Assembly: GCA_903879715.1 (NCBI GenBank)
Contig: CAIRMR010000143.1
Coordinates: forward strand, 1 to 37,707
Source: an uncultured Bacteroidales bacterium
Lineage (GTDB): Bacteria > Bacteroidota > Bacteroidia > Bacteroidales > UBA4417
DNA length: 37,707 bases
Reading direction: 5' to 3'
Under the pieces are notes generated by a model. The model was not told where the DNA came from. It did no database searches and saw only the letters and a program-made list of their open reading frames with translations. This document shows positions 23,866 to 33,050 of this stretch, piece after piece. Position 1 is the first letter of the stretch. The number at the start of each line of letters is the position of its first letter. Position numbers and translations under genes: made by a program.

Positions 23866-26800
23866 ACGCTAACTGTTACCTCTGTTCCAACATTAATTTT
23901 AGTATTGATTTCGAATTTCCCATTTATCTGATTTGCTCTTTCACGCATACCGATTATGCCGAATGATTTTGAAGATTTGAGTTGCTCAGAGGTGATTCCA
24001 ATACCGTCATCAGTTACGGATAAATAAATTACATTTTCTTTGAGTTCCAGTTTAACTGAGATGGATTTTGCTTTTGAATGCAGCATTATGTTGGTCAAGG
24101 ATGCCTGGAAAATCCGGAACAGCGAAATTGCAATATTTTCGGCAATATCATCAATTTCTTCGAGGTCAAGCGTGCATTTTACACCGGTTCGTTTCCTGAA
24201 TTCGTTTGACTGCCATTCAATTGCGGAAGCCAGACCCAGTTCGTCGAGCATTTGGGGGCGTAATTGAGATGTTAATTTCTGAGCTGATTTGATGGTGGTT
24301 TCAACCAGGGAAATGGCCTTGTTAATTTTTGGTGTTTGACATACTTTATCATGTATATCCTCTTTAATCCCTAACAGGTCAATTTTTAAACCCGCAAGTG
24401 ATTGTCCCAAATCATCATGAATTTCACGTGCAATACTTGTGCGTTCTTCTTCGCGGACTTCGTTGAGATGCTTATAAAGTTGGGCTAATTGTTCTCTTGA
24501 TTCACTTATTTGTCGCTCTGCAATTTTTCGGTCGGTGATGTCGCGGATATTACACTGAATCACTTTCTGATTATTCACATAGTAAACATTACTGATAAAT
24601 TCAACGTGAATGGTTTGCCCATCTGCGGTTTCCAGTGGCAGATCTTCGTAACGGATATATTCTTTTTGTTGTAACTCCAGAAAGTTTGCTTTATTTTTAA
24701 TAACATCTTTGAAGGAACCAATTTCCCATATTTTCTTTCCCAGAAATACATCATGAGAGTAATACAGCATTGTAATCAGGAATGGATTTACATCAACGAT
24801 TATTCCTGTTTCCGCATCGAGTATGAGAATGCCATCTTTAGCCGATTCGAAAAGTCGGCGATAACGGACTTCGGATGCCGATATTTTTTCCTCCGATTTT
24901 TTGCGTTCAGTAATATCGTTTGCTATTGACATAACCGATGCAACTTTTGACTGTTCGAGTAACGGCACCAAATAACCTTCGTATGTACTTATTATGCCAT
25001 TGTGGCTAAGTGCATCATATTCGAACTGTTGAGTTTGTTGGCTGAGCCTGCATTCTTCAAATTTAGCCAAAAATGTTTCTCTTGATTTGTGAGCGATAAA
25101 GTCAACCGCTTTTTTACCAGAGATATCCTTTAATGAAAATCCTTCTGCAAAACGATTCAGATACTGATAGTTGCCATCAATATCAAGAATAGCTATAAAT
25201 TCGGGACTCGTATTTACAAGTTTTTGCCATATTTCTTCACTTTTCTGAAGGGATTGCTCTGCGATTTTACTTTCGGTGATTACTTCTGAAAAAAGGATAA
25301 TCCCACCGATTATACCATCAGTTTCGTACCATGGGCAGATTTCCCAACGAATCCAGTCTATCTTTCCGTTGGCTCGTGCAAAGGGGTCTTCCTCACACCG
25401 CTCCGTCATACCCGATAGGCAACGATTATGTATTGCCTTCCATCGTTCCGGGATTTCAGGAAATACTTCATAATGGGACTTCCCGATTAGATTTTGCCCA
25501 CCCAGATCATAGTCAATCAGGTAACGGTTGCTTGTGACAATATACTTCATATTGAGGTCGAACATGGCAATTGCTGCCGGAGAGTGCTCTACAAAAAGTT
25601 TTAGTATTGTCTCACTTCTTTTAATGGCTTCTTCTGCCAACTTGCGCTCAGTGATGTCGCGGCAAACAATTAACTGGCCTGTACTTGTCATGTTATCGTC
25701 CCGCAGGAGTGAAGAATTAACCTCCACCAAGATATAAGTACCATCCTTTCGAAGATACTGAACTTCTCCTTCCCAATAGCCATTATTAAACAACTTCAGC
25801 CTTTCCTGGTCGCGCGAGGAACCTTTGATTTTTGGGTTGAGCAATTCTCCCGAATTTTTGCCCACTGCTTCTTCTGTTGTCCAGCCGAACATCTTTTCTG
25901 CCGCCTGGTTCCAATAATTAATCCTGAAGTTGCAGTCACTGCTGAAAACTGCGTCATTTACTTCTGATAATAACCGAGCTTGAAACGCTAATTCTTCTTC
26001 TTTCAATTTGCGATCAGTGATGTCCTGAAAGAAACCGTAAACACGGCGCTGTTTAAAATCTGCTTTTCCAATGGAATGTACTTTTCTCAGATTTCCTTTC
26101 GCTGTTATTATTTCCAACTCTAAATCATAGGGTTCGCCGAGTTCCATTACCCGTTGAACAGCTTGTGCAATTATTGGTTTTGATTCATTCGTATAAAAAT
26201 TTATTCCCTCATCAACATTTGGATCGTAATTAAAATCAACTTCATGTATGTTATATACTTCATCTGTCCAGATCAGTCTCATTGTGTCTATGTTAAATTC
26301 CCAGCCACCGACCTTTCCAATAATCTCTGTTTCAGCCAATAATTGCTGAACCTTTTTTAATTGTTCCTCGGTATTCTTACGATCCGTTATATCGACAGAA
26401 CTGGATTGAATGGCAACATTATTGCCATTCTCGTCTTTCATACATTGATCAATAATGAAAAAAGCTTTCTGCTTTCCATTCAAAACAAATATATCCTCGT
26501 ACTCCCTATGACCTCCTTTTTCAAGAAGTGAATTATTAAATTCTAAATACTTTTGGGCAGTTTGTTGGGGTAAAAAGTCGAACAATGATTTTCCAATTAT
26601 TTCTTTGGGTGCACAGCCAAATTGTGTAGCGGATTTTTTGTTTACCATCAGAAATTTACCTTCCCTGTTGATAATAACAACACCTGTTCCTGAATTCTCG
26701 AAAAGCATCCGGTAGGATTTTTCACTCATGCGTAAAGCCTTTTCCGCGAGTTTGCGTTCTGAGATATCAAATACAAGACCTGTGACATTGAGCGGTGAGC

Positions 26801-27683
26801 CATCAGGGCTTCGTTTAACAATGGAACCAATATCATAGAACCATTTGTAATCACCCGATTTGGTTTGAATACGATACTCTACTTCATATTTTTCCAATTC
26901 GCCATGGATGTGCCCGAACATGGCATTCATCGCTTTGTCGAGATCGTCGGGATGAATTAGTTTGGTGAAATCCGAATAATGTTTAAAGTTTTCAGGAAGG
27001 TAACCCAGCATTTCGGTTTTCTTCTCATTGAAAATAATATTACCTGTCCTTACGTCCATTTCCCACCAGGCCATATTAGCGGCCTGCATAGCAAGGTTTA
27101 GTCTTGCATTATTTTCCTGCAGTTCTGCTTCTGCTTTCTTTCGTTCTGTAATATCAACTCCTGTTAGCAGACAGTATTCGTCCTTTTCGGCAACTATTCC
27201 GGTGAGATAAACATAAGTTGTTATTTTATTCTCGGTAAGAAGTGCAATTTCGCAGCTTTGTTTGGTTTTGCTTTCGAATATATTATTTAGGAATTTGTTA
27301 AATACAGGCCTGTCTTCTATCGTGATGTAAATGCCTAATTGCCTGTTTTTAATGTAAAGTCTTTCTTTGCCAAGTAATTTTGCTCCTGTTAGATTGAGTT
27401 CAATAATTTTTCCATCCCTGGCGAGGGTATAATAAGCTGTTGGGGCAAAATCGTAAAGTGTTGTGAATTTAATAGTAGCTGCTTCAGCTGCTTCCTTAGC
27501 CTCCAGAAGTTCATCGTTTTGTAGTTGGAGTTCAACCTGGTGCACCTGGAGTTCATGAATGAGTTTGAGCATTTCGCCATCCGAAAGCGAAGAGGTTTGA
27601 CTGCTTTTTTTTGCTAACAGTAATTCTTCTGCTTTTTGGCGAAGTGTAGCTGCAACCGATTTCTTATTTGAATTTTTAGTCAT
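23847..27683 (-). CDS. Eight-PAS histidine kinase, HisKA_3 (NarX-like) core
   Basis: A 1278-residue cytoplasmic kinase; the start at 27683 (MTKNSNKKS) is preferred, an upstream ATG at 27704 would add seven residues. It opens with LRQKAEELL and LIHELQVHQVELQLQNDEL, then eight PAS domains (first TLYDFAPTAYYTLARDG, last EVRYRRLFESAKDG), and a HisKA_3 domain with the phospho-site REIHDDLGQSLAG (H1089 from this start). The ATPase has DDGIGI and the FGIIGMRERA block typical of this class. One oddity: the N-box reads FQASLTNIMLHSKA, whereas the family has QEALTN, so the usual glutamate is replaced by alanine. Its likely partner is the LuxR-type regulator downstream. The last PAS resembles the last PAS of the CheB-CheR fusion. 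Confidence 0.93.
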   Translation of the reverse strand: MTKNSNKKSVAATLRQKAEELLLAKKSSQTSSLSDGEMLKLIHELQVHQVELQLQNDELLEAKEAAEAATIKFTTLYDFAPTAYYTLARDGKIIELNLTGAKLLGKERLYIKNRQLGIYITIEDRPVFNKFLNNIFESKTKQSCEIALLTENKITTYVYLTGIVAEKDEYCLLTGVDITERKKAEAELQENNARLNLAMQAANMAWWEMDVRTGNIIFNEKKTEMLGYLPENFKHYSDFTKLIHPDDLDKAMNAMFGHIHGELEKYEVEYRIQTKSGDYKWFYDIGSIVKRSPDGSPLNVTGLVFDISERKLAEKALRMSEKSYRMLFENSGTGVVIINREGKFLMVNKKSATQFGCAPKEIIGKSLFDFLPQQTAQKYLEFNNSLLEKGGHREYEDIFVLNGKQKAFFIIDQCMKDENGNNVAIQSSSVDITDRKNTEEQLKKVQQLLAETEIIGKVGGWEFNIDTMRLIWTDEVYNIHEVDFNYDPNVDEGINFYTNESKPIIAQAVQRVMELGEPYDLELEIITAKGNLRKVHSIGKADFKQRRVYGFFQDITDRKLKEEELAFQARLLSEVNDAVFSSDCNFRINYWNQAAEKMFGWTTEEAVGKNSGELLNPKIKGSSRDQERLKLFNNGYWEGEVQYLRKDGTYILVEVNSSLLRDDNMTSTGQLIVCRDITERKLAEEAIKRSETILKLFVEHSPAAIAMFDLNMKYIVTSNRYLIDYDLGGQNLIGKSHYEVFPEIPERWKAIHNRCLSGMTERCEEDPFARANGKIDWIRWEICPWYETDGIIGGIILFSEVITESKIAEQSLQKSEEIWQKLVNTSPEFIAILDIDGNYQYLNRFAEGFSLKDISGKKAVDFIAHKSRETFLAKFEECRLSQQTQQFEYDALSHNGIISTYEGYLVPLLEQSKVASVMSIANDITERKKSEEKISASEVRYRRLFESAKDGILILDAETGIIVDVNPFLITMLYYSHDVFLGKKIWEIGSFKDVIKNKANFLELQQKEYIRYEDLPLETADGQTIHVEFISNVYYVNNQKVIQCNIRDITDRKIAERQISESREQLAQLYKHLNEVREEERTSIAREIHDDLGQSLAGLKIDLLGIKEDIHDKVCQTPKINKAISLVETTIKSAQKLTSQLRPQMLDELGLASAIEWQSNEFRKRTGVKCTLDLEEIDDIAENIAISLFRIFQASLTNIMLHSKAKSISVKLELKENVIYLSVTDDGIGITSEQLKSSKSFGIIGMRERANQINGKFEINTKINVGTEVTVSVPLSRR

Positions 27684-27704
27684 TTCACTGGCGTTTATGA
27701 GCAA

Positions 27705-28211
27705 GCTAAATTTCTCTTATAAAAAAGAAAGAAGCAGCCTTTTTTTTATCCTGATTTTAGCCCAGGAAGGAGTTCTTTTTGTATCAATTGTAATTTTATA
27801 GTTGCAAGATTAAAAATTAACTATTCAAACGTAGAGATAGTACTATTACGAGCAACGATAGTTAGATGCTGAGAGTCAAAGTTATGGAAGTAGTTTGGGA
27901 TAACATTTGATTTTGAAAGATATTTATGAGAAAATGGATAACGGTCGTGTAAGAAGAGGAAATTGCATGAAAGACTGCCTGCAAAGGGGTTTGATTATGT
28001 GGGGATTTGAAATGTTAAATTTGGAAATTTGGAAATTTAAAAATGGTGGAATAGTGGGATTTAAGGATTTGTGGATAGCTGGAAAATAGACTGGCTTGAA
28101 TAACAAAAGCTTGCCAGGTGGGAGCACTGTTCTTAGTTGTATAGCAATGCCTTTAGTACGGAAACTAAGGACAACTGCGTGGGCTATAGCCGGGAATTAA
28201 CCCGTAATTAA
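27705..28211. other. Intergenic stretch with repeats
   Basis: No convincing gene. A short plus-strand frame at 27907-28089 is low-complexity (GGAAATTTGGAAATTT). At 28133-28172 there is a variant of the palindromic repeat of 10825, with arms TTCTTAGTT and AACTAAGGA separated by about 24 nt. The part next to 27705 is the leader of the eight-PAS kinase gene. Confidence 0.5.
28131..28172. repeat. Variant of the CTTAGTT palindromic repeat
   Basis: GTTCTTAGTTG and GGAAACTAAGGACAACTGCG are in inverted orientation around a longer loop than in copies A and B. It shares the GGAAACTAAGGACA block exactly with them. Confidence 0.65.
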
Positions 28212-29879
28212 TTACGAATATTCGTTGGCAAGGAGAGTAAAATAAAATGTGCTTCCAACGCCTTCTTCGCTCTGGATATGTAAAACGCCACCGTGTTTTT
28301 CGATAAAATCCTTGCAGAGGATTAGTCCCAGGCCTGTACTGAGTTCACCGGCAGTGCCTTTGCGGCTTGTATTTGCATCGAGCCGGAACAGGTTTCCGAT
28401 CATGGCCTTGCTTATCCCGATACCTGTATCCTTAACCGAAATCCGAATCTGGTTGCCAGGCAAGGATTGTGCCGAAATTTGAATATTACCTCCTACAGGT
28501 GTGAACTTAACAGCATTACTTACCAGGTTACGCATTATACCTCCAAACATATTGGGATCGGCTGAAACAGTCAACTGTTCAGAAATATCATAATCGATGG
28601 TAATCTCTTTTTGTGCAGCTGCTTCAGATGCCAATGCAATATTTTCGATTATTTTAGGTAAAAGAAAAAATGATTGAGGATTAAATGTGGTTATGCCCCT
28701 GTTCAGCAGCGACCATTCCAGCAGATTACTAATTAAAAGGTTTAGATTGGAAGCAGAATTATTTATTAAATTCATGGCCTTTTGGAGCTCTACATGCGTC
28801 ATGGCGGAGAAATTTTCAATCATAACCTTGGTCAGCCCGTGTATAGCGCCAAACGGGCCACGGAGGTCGTGGGCGATAATGGAGAAAAACTTATCTTTTT
28901 CAGCGTTCAGTTTTAACAGTTCGGCATTTTTTACATTTATATCTTCTTCACGCTGCTTGCTATAGGTTATGTCTCTTATGGAACCAAGCATAATCAGGGG
29001 TTGGTTTTTATCATTGAATATAAGCCTCCCGGTACCATGTACCCAGCATTCAGCTTTGTCGTTTTGCCTGATAATTTTATATTCCTTGTCAAATTTTATT
29101 TTTTTGCCAATTACTTCTTCGTTAAAATAATCTGTCATTTCCTGTTGCCAGTCGGGATGAATAATGGATGTCCACCCTGAAAGTGATTTGTCAAAATCAG
29201 GATTAATCCCAAAAATGGTATCGAGCATACTGGAACTTGTCCATTTATCGGCAACAATATCAAATGAATAGGTTCCAAGGTTGGCAATAATCTGTATTTC
29301 AGCTAGCTGACTCTCGCTTTGCCTGAGTAAATTTTCTTTCCTGTTGCGCTCGGTAATATCAACAGCAGTTACAAAGCAAGTATCACCCTCATTGGTAACA
29401 ATGCCTGTAAGGTAAACATCGATTAGTGGCGTTCCATTTTTTGTAAGTGTAACTTCACAATACGACTGTTCCATATTGCTAAATATACCAGCTATAAAGA
29501 GGTTGAAGGCTGGTTTTGTGGCGGTAGATACGTAAAGACCAAACATTCTGTTTTTTAGTTCTGATCGGTTTTTACCCAGCATTTTTGCTCCGGCAATGTT
29601 CAATTCTTTAATTTTACCTTCTTTTGAAAGGGTAAAATATCCGGTTGGGGCAAAATTGTATAATTCGGCATATTTTTCGGTAGCAATTTCTGCATTTTCA
29701 TTTGCCCGAATCAGCTCTTCGTTCTGTAATTCCAGTTCAACCTGGTGCACCTGGAGTTCATGAATGAGCTTGTGAAATTCGCCTTCAAGTTTGGTAGCTG
29801 CTTTTTTTGATTTTTTTTCTAATAAATCGGAAGCCTTTTGGCGGAGAATTTCAGCTTTGATCTGGGTTTCTTTTTTCAT
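28212..29879 (-). CDS. Two-PAS histidine kinase
   Basis: A 555-residue cytoplasmic kinase. It opens with the shared module LRQKASDLLEKK, LIHELQVHQVELELQNEEL and the PAS domain FAPTGYFTLSKEG; a second PAS follows (QIIANLGTYSFD to SIRDITYSKQ). The HisKA domain has H337 in IIAHDLRGPFGAIHG, a variant of the phytochrome-type site; the ATPase has NLVSNAVKFT, DTGIGI and STGLGL. No receiver is attached and no regulator gene lies next to it, so its partner is elsewhere, possibly one of the single receivers of the window. The gene is about 200 bp behind the next kinase gene, with a repeat between them. Confidence 0.93.
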   Translation of the reverse strand: MKKETQIKAEILRQKASDLLEKKSKKAATKLEGEFHKLIHELQVHQVELELQNEELIRANENAEIATEKYAELYNFAPTGYFTLSKEGKIKELNIAGAKMLGKNRSELKNRMFGLYVSTATKPAFNLFIAGIFSNMEQSYCEVTLTKNGTPLIDVYLTGIVTNEGDTCFVTAVDITERNRKENLLRQSESQLAEIQIIANLGTYSFDIVADKWTSSSMLDTIFGINPDFDKSLSGWTSIIHPDWQQEMTDYFNEEVIGKKIKFDKEYKIIRQNDKAECWVHGTGRLIFNDKNQPLIMLGSIRDITYSKQREEDINVKNAELLKLNAEKDKFFSIIAHDLRGPFGAIHGLTKVMIENFSAMTHVELQKAMNLINNSASNLNLLISNLLEWSLLNRGITTFNPQSFFLLPKIIENIALASEAAAQKEITIDYDISEQLTVSADPNMFGGIMRNLVSNAVKFTPVGGNIQISAQSLPGNQIRISVKDTGIGISKAMIGNLFRLDANTSRKGTAGELSTGLGLILCKDFIEKHGGVLHIQSEEGVGSTFYFTLLANEYS

Positions 29880-29940
29880 GAGACTTTGATATTTTTTTAA
29901 CTCCGATACTACAAAACTTTGATTAATTGCTTATTTTTAT

Positions 29941-30059
29941 TGGCACGCGGATTACGCTGATTCACACGCGGAACGAGGATTTACGCTGATTTTTTTATCC
30001 GCGCTGCCTGCATACGCTTTATCCGCAAGCAATTCTTTATCCGCTTTATTTGCGTGCCA
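29941..30059. repeat. TGGCACGC inverted-repeat element
   Basis: The element is closed by TGGCACGC at 29941 and GCGTGCCA at 30052-30059. Inside are GGATTACGCTGATT, GGATTTACGCTGATT, and several TTTATCCGC words. Such GC-rich words contrast with the AT-rich surroundings. It lies between two kinase genes and is not coding. Confidence 0.65.
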
Positions 30060-30080
30060 TCTTTAATCTTATCCTACTTT

Positions 30081-32921
30081 TCATTTATTAAAATAGGCTC
30101 GAATTAAATTCATTAATAAAACAATCTCTAATGGTTTAGCAATAAAATCATTGCATCCGGCAGCTATTGCTTTTTCGCTGTCGCCCTTTTGCCCATAAGC
30201 GGTTTGTGCAATAATTACCACATCATTATTGAATTTGCGTATTTGCCTGGTAGCTTCAAGTCCATCCATGCCTGGCATTTTGATATCCATCATTATCAGA
30301 TCAATATCAGGGTTAGTGCGGCAAACATCAACAGCCTTATATCCGGTCCATACTTCTAAAACTTGATGGTTCTGTTTTTTTAGTACAGCCGAGAGCAGCA
30401 TTTCTGAAACTTCATCGTCTTCTGCAATCAGTATTTTTAGTTTTTTGATTTGAGCATTTACATCATTAACAGGTACAACAGGCTTAACAACTGTTTGAAT
30501 GACAGGCTGAGCGCTGTAAGGCAGTGTGAAATAAAACGCGCTGCCTTTTCCTTCTTCGCTTTCAATCCATATACGGCCACCCAGCATTTCGATATAGGCT
30601 TTGGAAATGGATAATCCCAGGCCGGCTCCCTGGAAGGCTCTTTTATCGGCAATATCGGCCTGTATAAAACGATCGAATATGGCTTGCTGCCGGTCCTTTG
30701 GAATACCGATGCCGGTGTCTTTTATGTAAAACTCCATTTCGTGGGTTCGGCTCCGCTCACCCACCTGAGCGTCCGGGGTTAAAGTATATCCAAATTCAAT
30801 TGAACCGCTATCGGTATATTTTATAGCATTTTTTACCAGGTTGGTAAGGATGGCGTATACCTTTTCGCGATCGGTTTTAATAATGGATTCTTTAGCTGAA
30901 AGGCTGTTTTGGAAGCTCAGTTTTATTCCCTTTGCTTCTGCTTCGGGTTGAAAGAAAGTATAAATGTATTCGGTTTGTTCGTTGATATTTGCATCCGTAA
31001 GCGAAACCAGCATTTGCCCGGACTCAATTTTCGAAATATCCACAATTTCGTTGATGATATTGAGCATGCGGGCACCGCTTTTCTGCATAATACTGATGTA
31101 TTCCTGCTGCTGATCGCCCGAAAGCCCCGGCATTTTAAGCAGTTCGGCAAAACCCAGGATGCCATTCATGGGTGTACGGATTTCGTGGCTTATATTGGCA
31201 AGAAAGGCGGATTTAAGGCGATCGCTTTGTTCGGCATGTTCTTTGGCTTTTACTAATTCTTCCCCGGCCAGTTTACGTTCAGTAACATCCTGGGATGCCC
31301 CCCAAAGCCCAATGGTTTTGCCTTCTTTGTCATGTTCTGCCTCTCCCCGCACCCACATCCACCCATTGCTGCCATCAGCCCTTACGGTTTTAAGTTCGAG
31401 TTCGTATGGAATTCCGGTTTCTATTGTTTTGGCAAGTGAGGTTGACAATAAATCCCAACTTTCGGGAGTAAACAACTTCTGATGTTCAGTATAAGCCGGG
31501 GGAGAAAGTGCCGGATCAAAACCGTACATTTTGTAAAGTTCATCTGTCCAAACTACCTCATTGGTTTCAATGTCTAAATGCCAACTGCCGATATGTGTGA
31601 TTTGTTGAGCTCGTTTTAATTCTTTTTCGCTTCGGAGAAGTTCCACTTCTATAAGTTTGCGTTCGGTAATATCGCGCAACGCGCCATCAATATGATCGGG
31701 AGTACCATCAGCATTGCAAATCAAACTGGCGTTGAGCGAAACATACTTTAATCCTCCTGTTTTAGTTTTCAGTATTATTTCAAAATCCATAAGCTCACTC
31801 TTTTCGATTATCTGAGCAAGCAGGATATTCCTGTCGTCGGGGTTATAATAAATGTTGGATACCGGGGTGCCAATTATTTCATCCCTGTTGAACTCGGAAA
31901 AATGCTTTATGGATGGACTTATTTCGAGAATTGTACCAGCAAGGTCGGTTTGATAGAATACGTCCTGAACATTGTCGAAAATAGCATGGTATTTCATTTC
32001 ACTCGCCCGTAACGAAGCCTCAGCCTTTTTTCGTTCGGTGATATCAATAAATACTTCGAGCAAGGCTTTTTGGTCCTTATACATCATACCAGTATGCGAT
32101 ATTTCGAAGATTTTGCCACCCATTACACCATGGCTTTCGTACGATTTGGTTTCACCTATTTTTATATCAATATGTAAAGGACAATCAGAACATTGTAATT
32201 TATCATCGCGGTATAACTCCCAGCATTTTTTAACAAGTGCATCTTCACCAAAATGATGTTTTAAACTGTCACTCAAATAAAGAATATTCCCGGCTTCATC
32301 TACTATTTCCATTCCAAATGGGATGGTATTCAACAGGGTTTGGTTAAAGTCGTTGCTTGCACGAAGTTCATCTTCCGCCTTCTTGCGCCCGGATATGTCG
32401 GTAGCAGTGACAAAGCAATAGCCTTCATTTGCGTTAAGAATGCCGGTAAGATAAATGTACACAGCTGTATCGTTGCTGGCTGAAAGGGCTATCTCGCAAG
32501 TTTGCTTTGTTTTGGTTTCAAAAGCGTTTTCGAGAAAATAAGCAAAGGCAGGTTTGGAATTATAGTGGACGTAAAGCGATAGAGACCTGTTTCTTAAATC
32601 AGCTCTATTTTTCCTAAACATTTCTGCTCCGGCCAGGTTCAACTCTATAATTTCACCTTCTTTTGATAGGGTAAAATATCCGGTTGGTGCAAAATCATAT
32701 AACTCAGTATATTTTGCAGAATCAACTTCGGATTGTTCTTTTGCCAGCAATAGTTCTTCATTCTGCAGCTTTAGCTCGATCTGGTGAACTTCAAGCTCAT
32801 GAATAAGCTTTTGGGCTTCGCCTGCCGAAAGGTGAGAAGCTGATTTTGAAAGATTAGCGGTTACAAGTTCTTCGGCTTTTTGGCGGAGAGCGGCGGCTTC
32901 GGATCTGGAGTCTTTTTTCAT
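30081..32921 (-). CDS. Four-PAS hybrid histidine kinase with receiver
   Basis: A 946-residue cytoplasmic protein. It opens with LRQKAEELVTAN, LIHELEVHQIELKLQNEEL and PAS 1 (FAPTGYFTLSKEG). PAS 2 (about 195-310) carries C233, C244 and C247 in CWELYRDDKLQCSDCP, like the hybrid kinase of the kai cluster. PAS 3 and PAS 4 follow, then HisKA (H579 in SHEIRTPMNGILGF), ATPase (NLVKNAIKYT, DTGIGI, GAGLGLSI) and a receiver (D879 in MMDIKMPGMDG). The kinase-receiver half is strongly similar to that of the protein at 12564-14906, so one arose by copying of the other. A palindromic GTGGGT...ACCCAC repeat (30741-30764) is read in frame as QVGERSRTH in an ATPase loop, at the same place where the relative has another insert. 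Confidence 0.94.
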   Translation of the reverse strand: MKKDSRSEAAALRQKAEELVTANLSKSASHLSAGEAQKLIHELEVHQIELKLQNEELLLAKEQSEVDSAKYTELYDFAPTGYFTLSKEGEIIELNLAGAEMFRKNRADLRNRSLSLYVHYNSKPAFAYFLENAFETKTKQTCEIALSASNDTAVYIYLTGILNANEGYCFVTATDISGRKKAEDELRASNDFNQTLLNTIPFGMEIVDEAGNILYLSDSLKHHFGEDALVKKCWELYRDDKLQCSDCPLHIDIKIGETKSYESHGVMGGKIFEISHTGMMYKDQKALLEVFIDITERKKAEASLRASEMKYHAIFDNVQDVFYQTDLAGTILEISPSIKHFSEFNRDEIIGTPVSNIYYNPDDRNILLAQIIEKSELMDFEIILKTKTGGLKYVSLNASLICNADGTPDHIDGALRDITERKLIEVELLRSEKELKRAQQITHIGSWHLDIETNEVVWTDELYKMYGFDPALSPPAYTEHQKLFTPESWDLLSTSLAKTIETGIPYELELKTVRADGSNGWMWVRGEAEHDKEGKTIGLWGASQDVTERKLAGEELVKAKEHAEQSDRLKSAFLANISHEIRTPMNGILGFAELLKMPGLSGDQQQEYISIMQKSGARMLNIINEIVDISKIESGQMLVSLTDANINEQTEYIYTFFQPEAEAKGIKLSFQNSLSAKESIIKTDREKVYAILTNLVKNAIKYTDSGSIEFGYTLTPDAQVGERSRTHEMEFYIKDTGIGIPKDRQQAIFDRFIQADIADKRAFQGAGLGLSISKAYIEMLGGRIWIESEEGKGSAFYFTLPYSAQPVIQTVVKPVVPVNDVNAQIKKLKILIAEDDEVSEMLLSAVLKKQNHQVLEVWTGYKAVDVCRTNPDIDLIMMDIKMPGMDGLEATRQIRKFNNDVVIIAQTAYGQKGDSEKAIAAGCNDFIAKPLEIVLLMNLIRAYFNK

Positions 32922-32931
32922 ATTGATTTTT

Positions 32932-33010
32932 TTATCACTAAAGCACTACGGGCACTATGTTTCACTAAGTGTTTTAAAATCTTTTCTTTGTGTACTTCGT
33001 TTCTCACTAG
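32932..33010. repeat. CACTA-rich intergenic repeat
   Basis: The words CACTAAAGCACTACGGGCAC, TTTCACTAAGTG and TTTCTCACTAG recur in this 80-bp stretch between two genes. It is of the same general type as the other GC-rich word repeats in the gaps, but the word differs. Confidence 0.4.
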
Positions 33011-33050
33011 TTAATTTTATTTGCCAGGAAAAGGAATGCTGTTTCGCCTG

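Noticed and set aside
27907-28089. Plus-strand frame of 60 codons
   Set aside because: Made of low-complexity GGAAATTT-type units; no protein-like composition.
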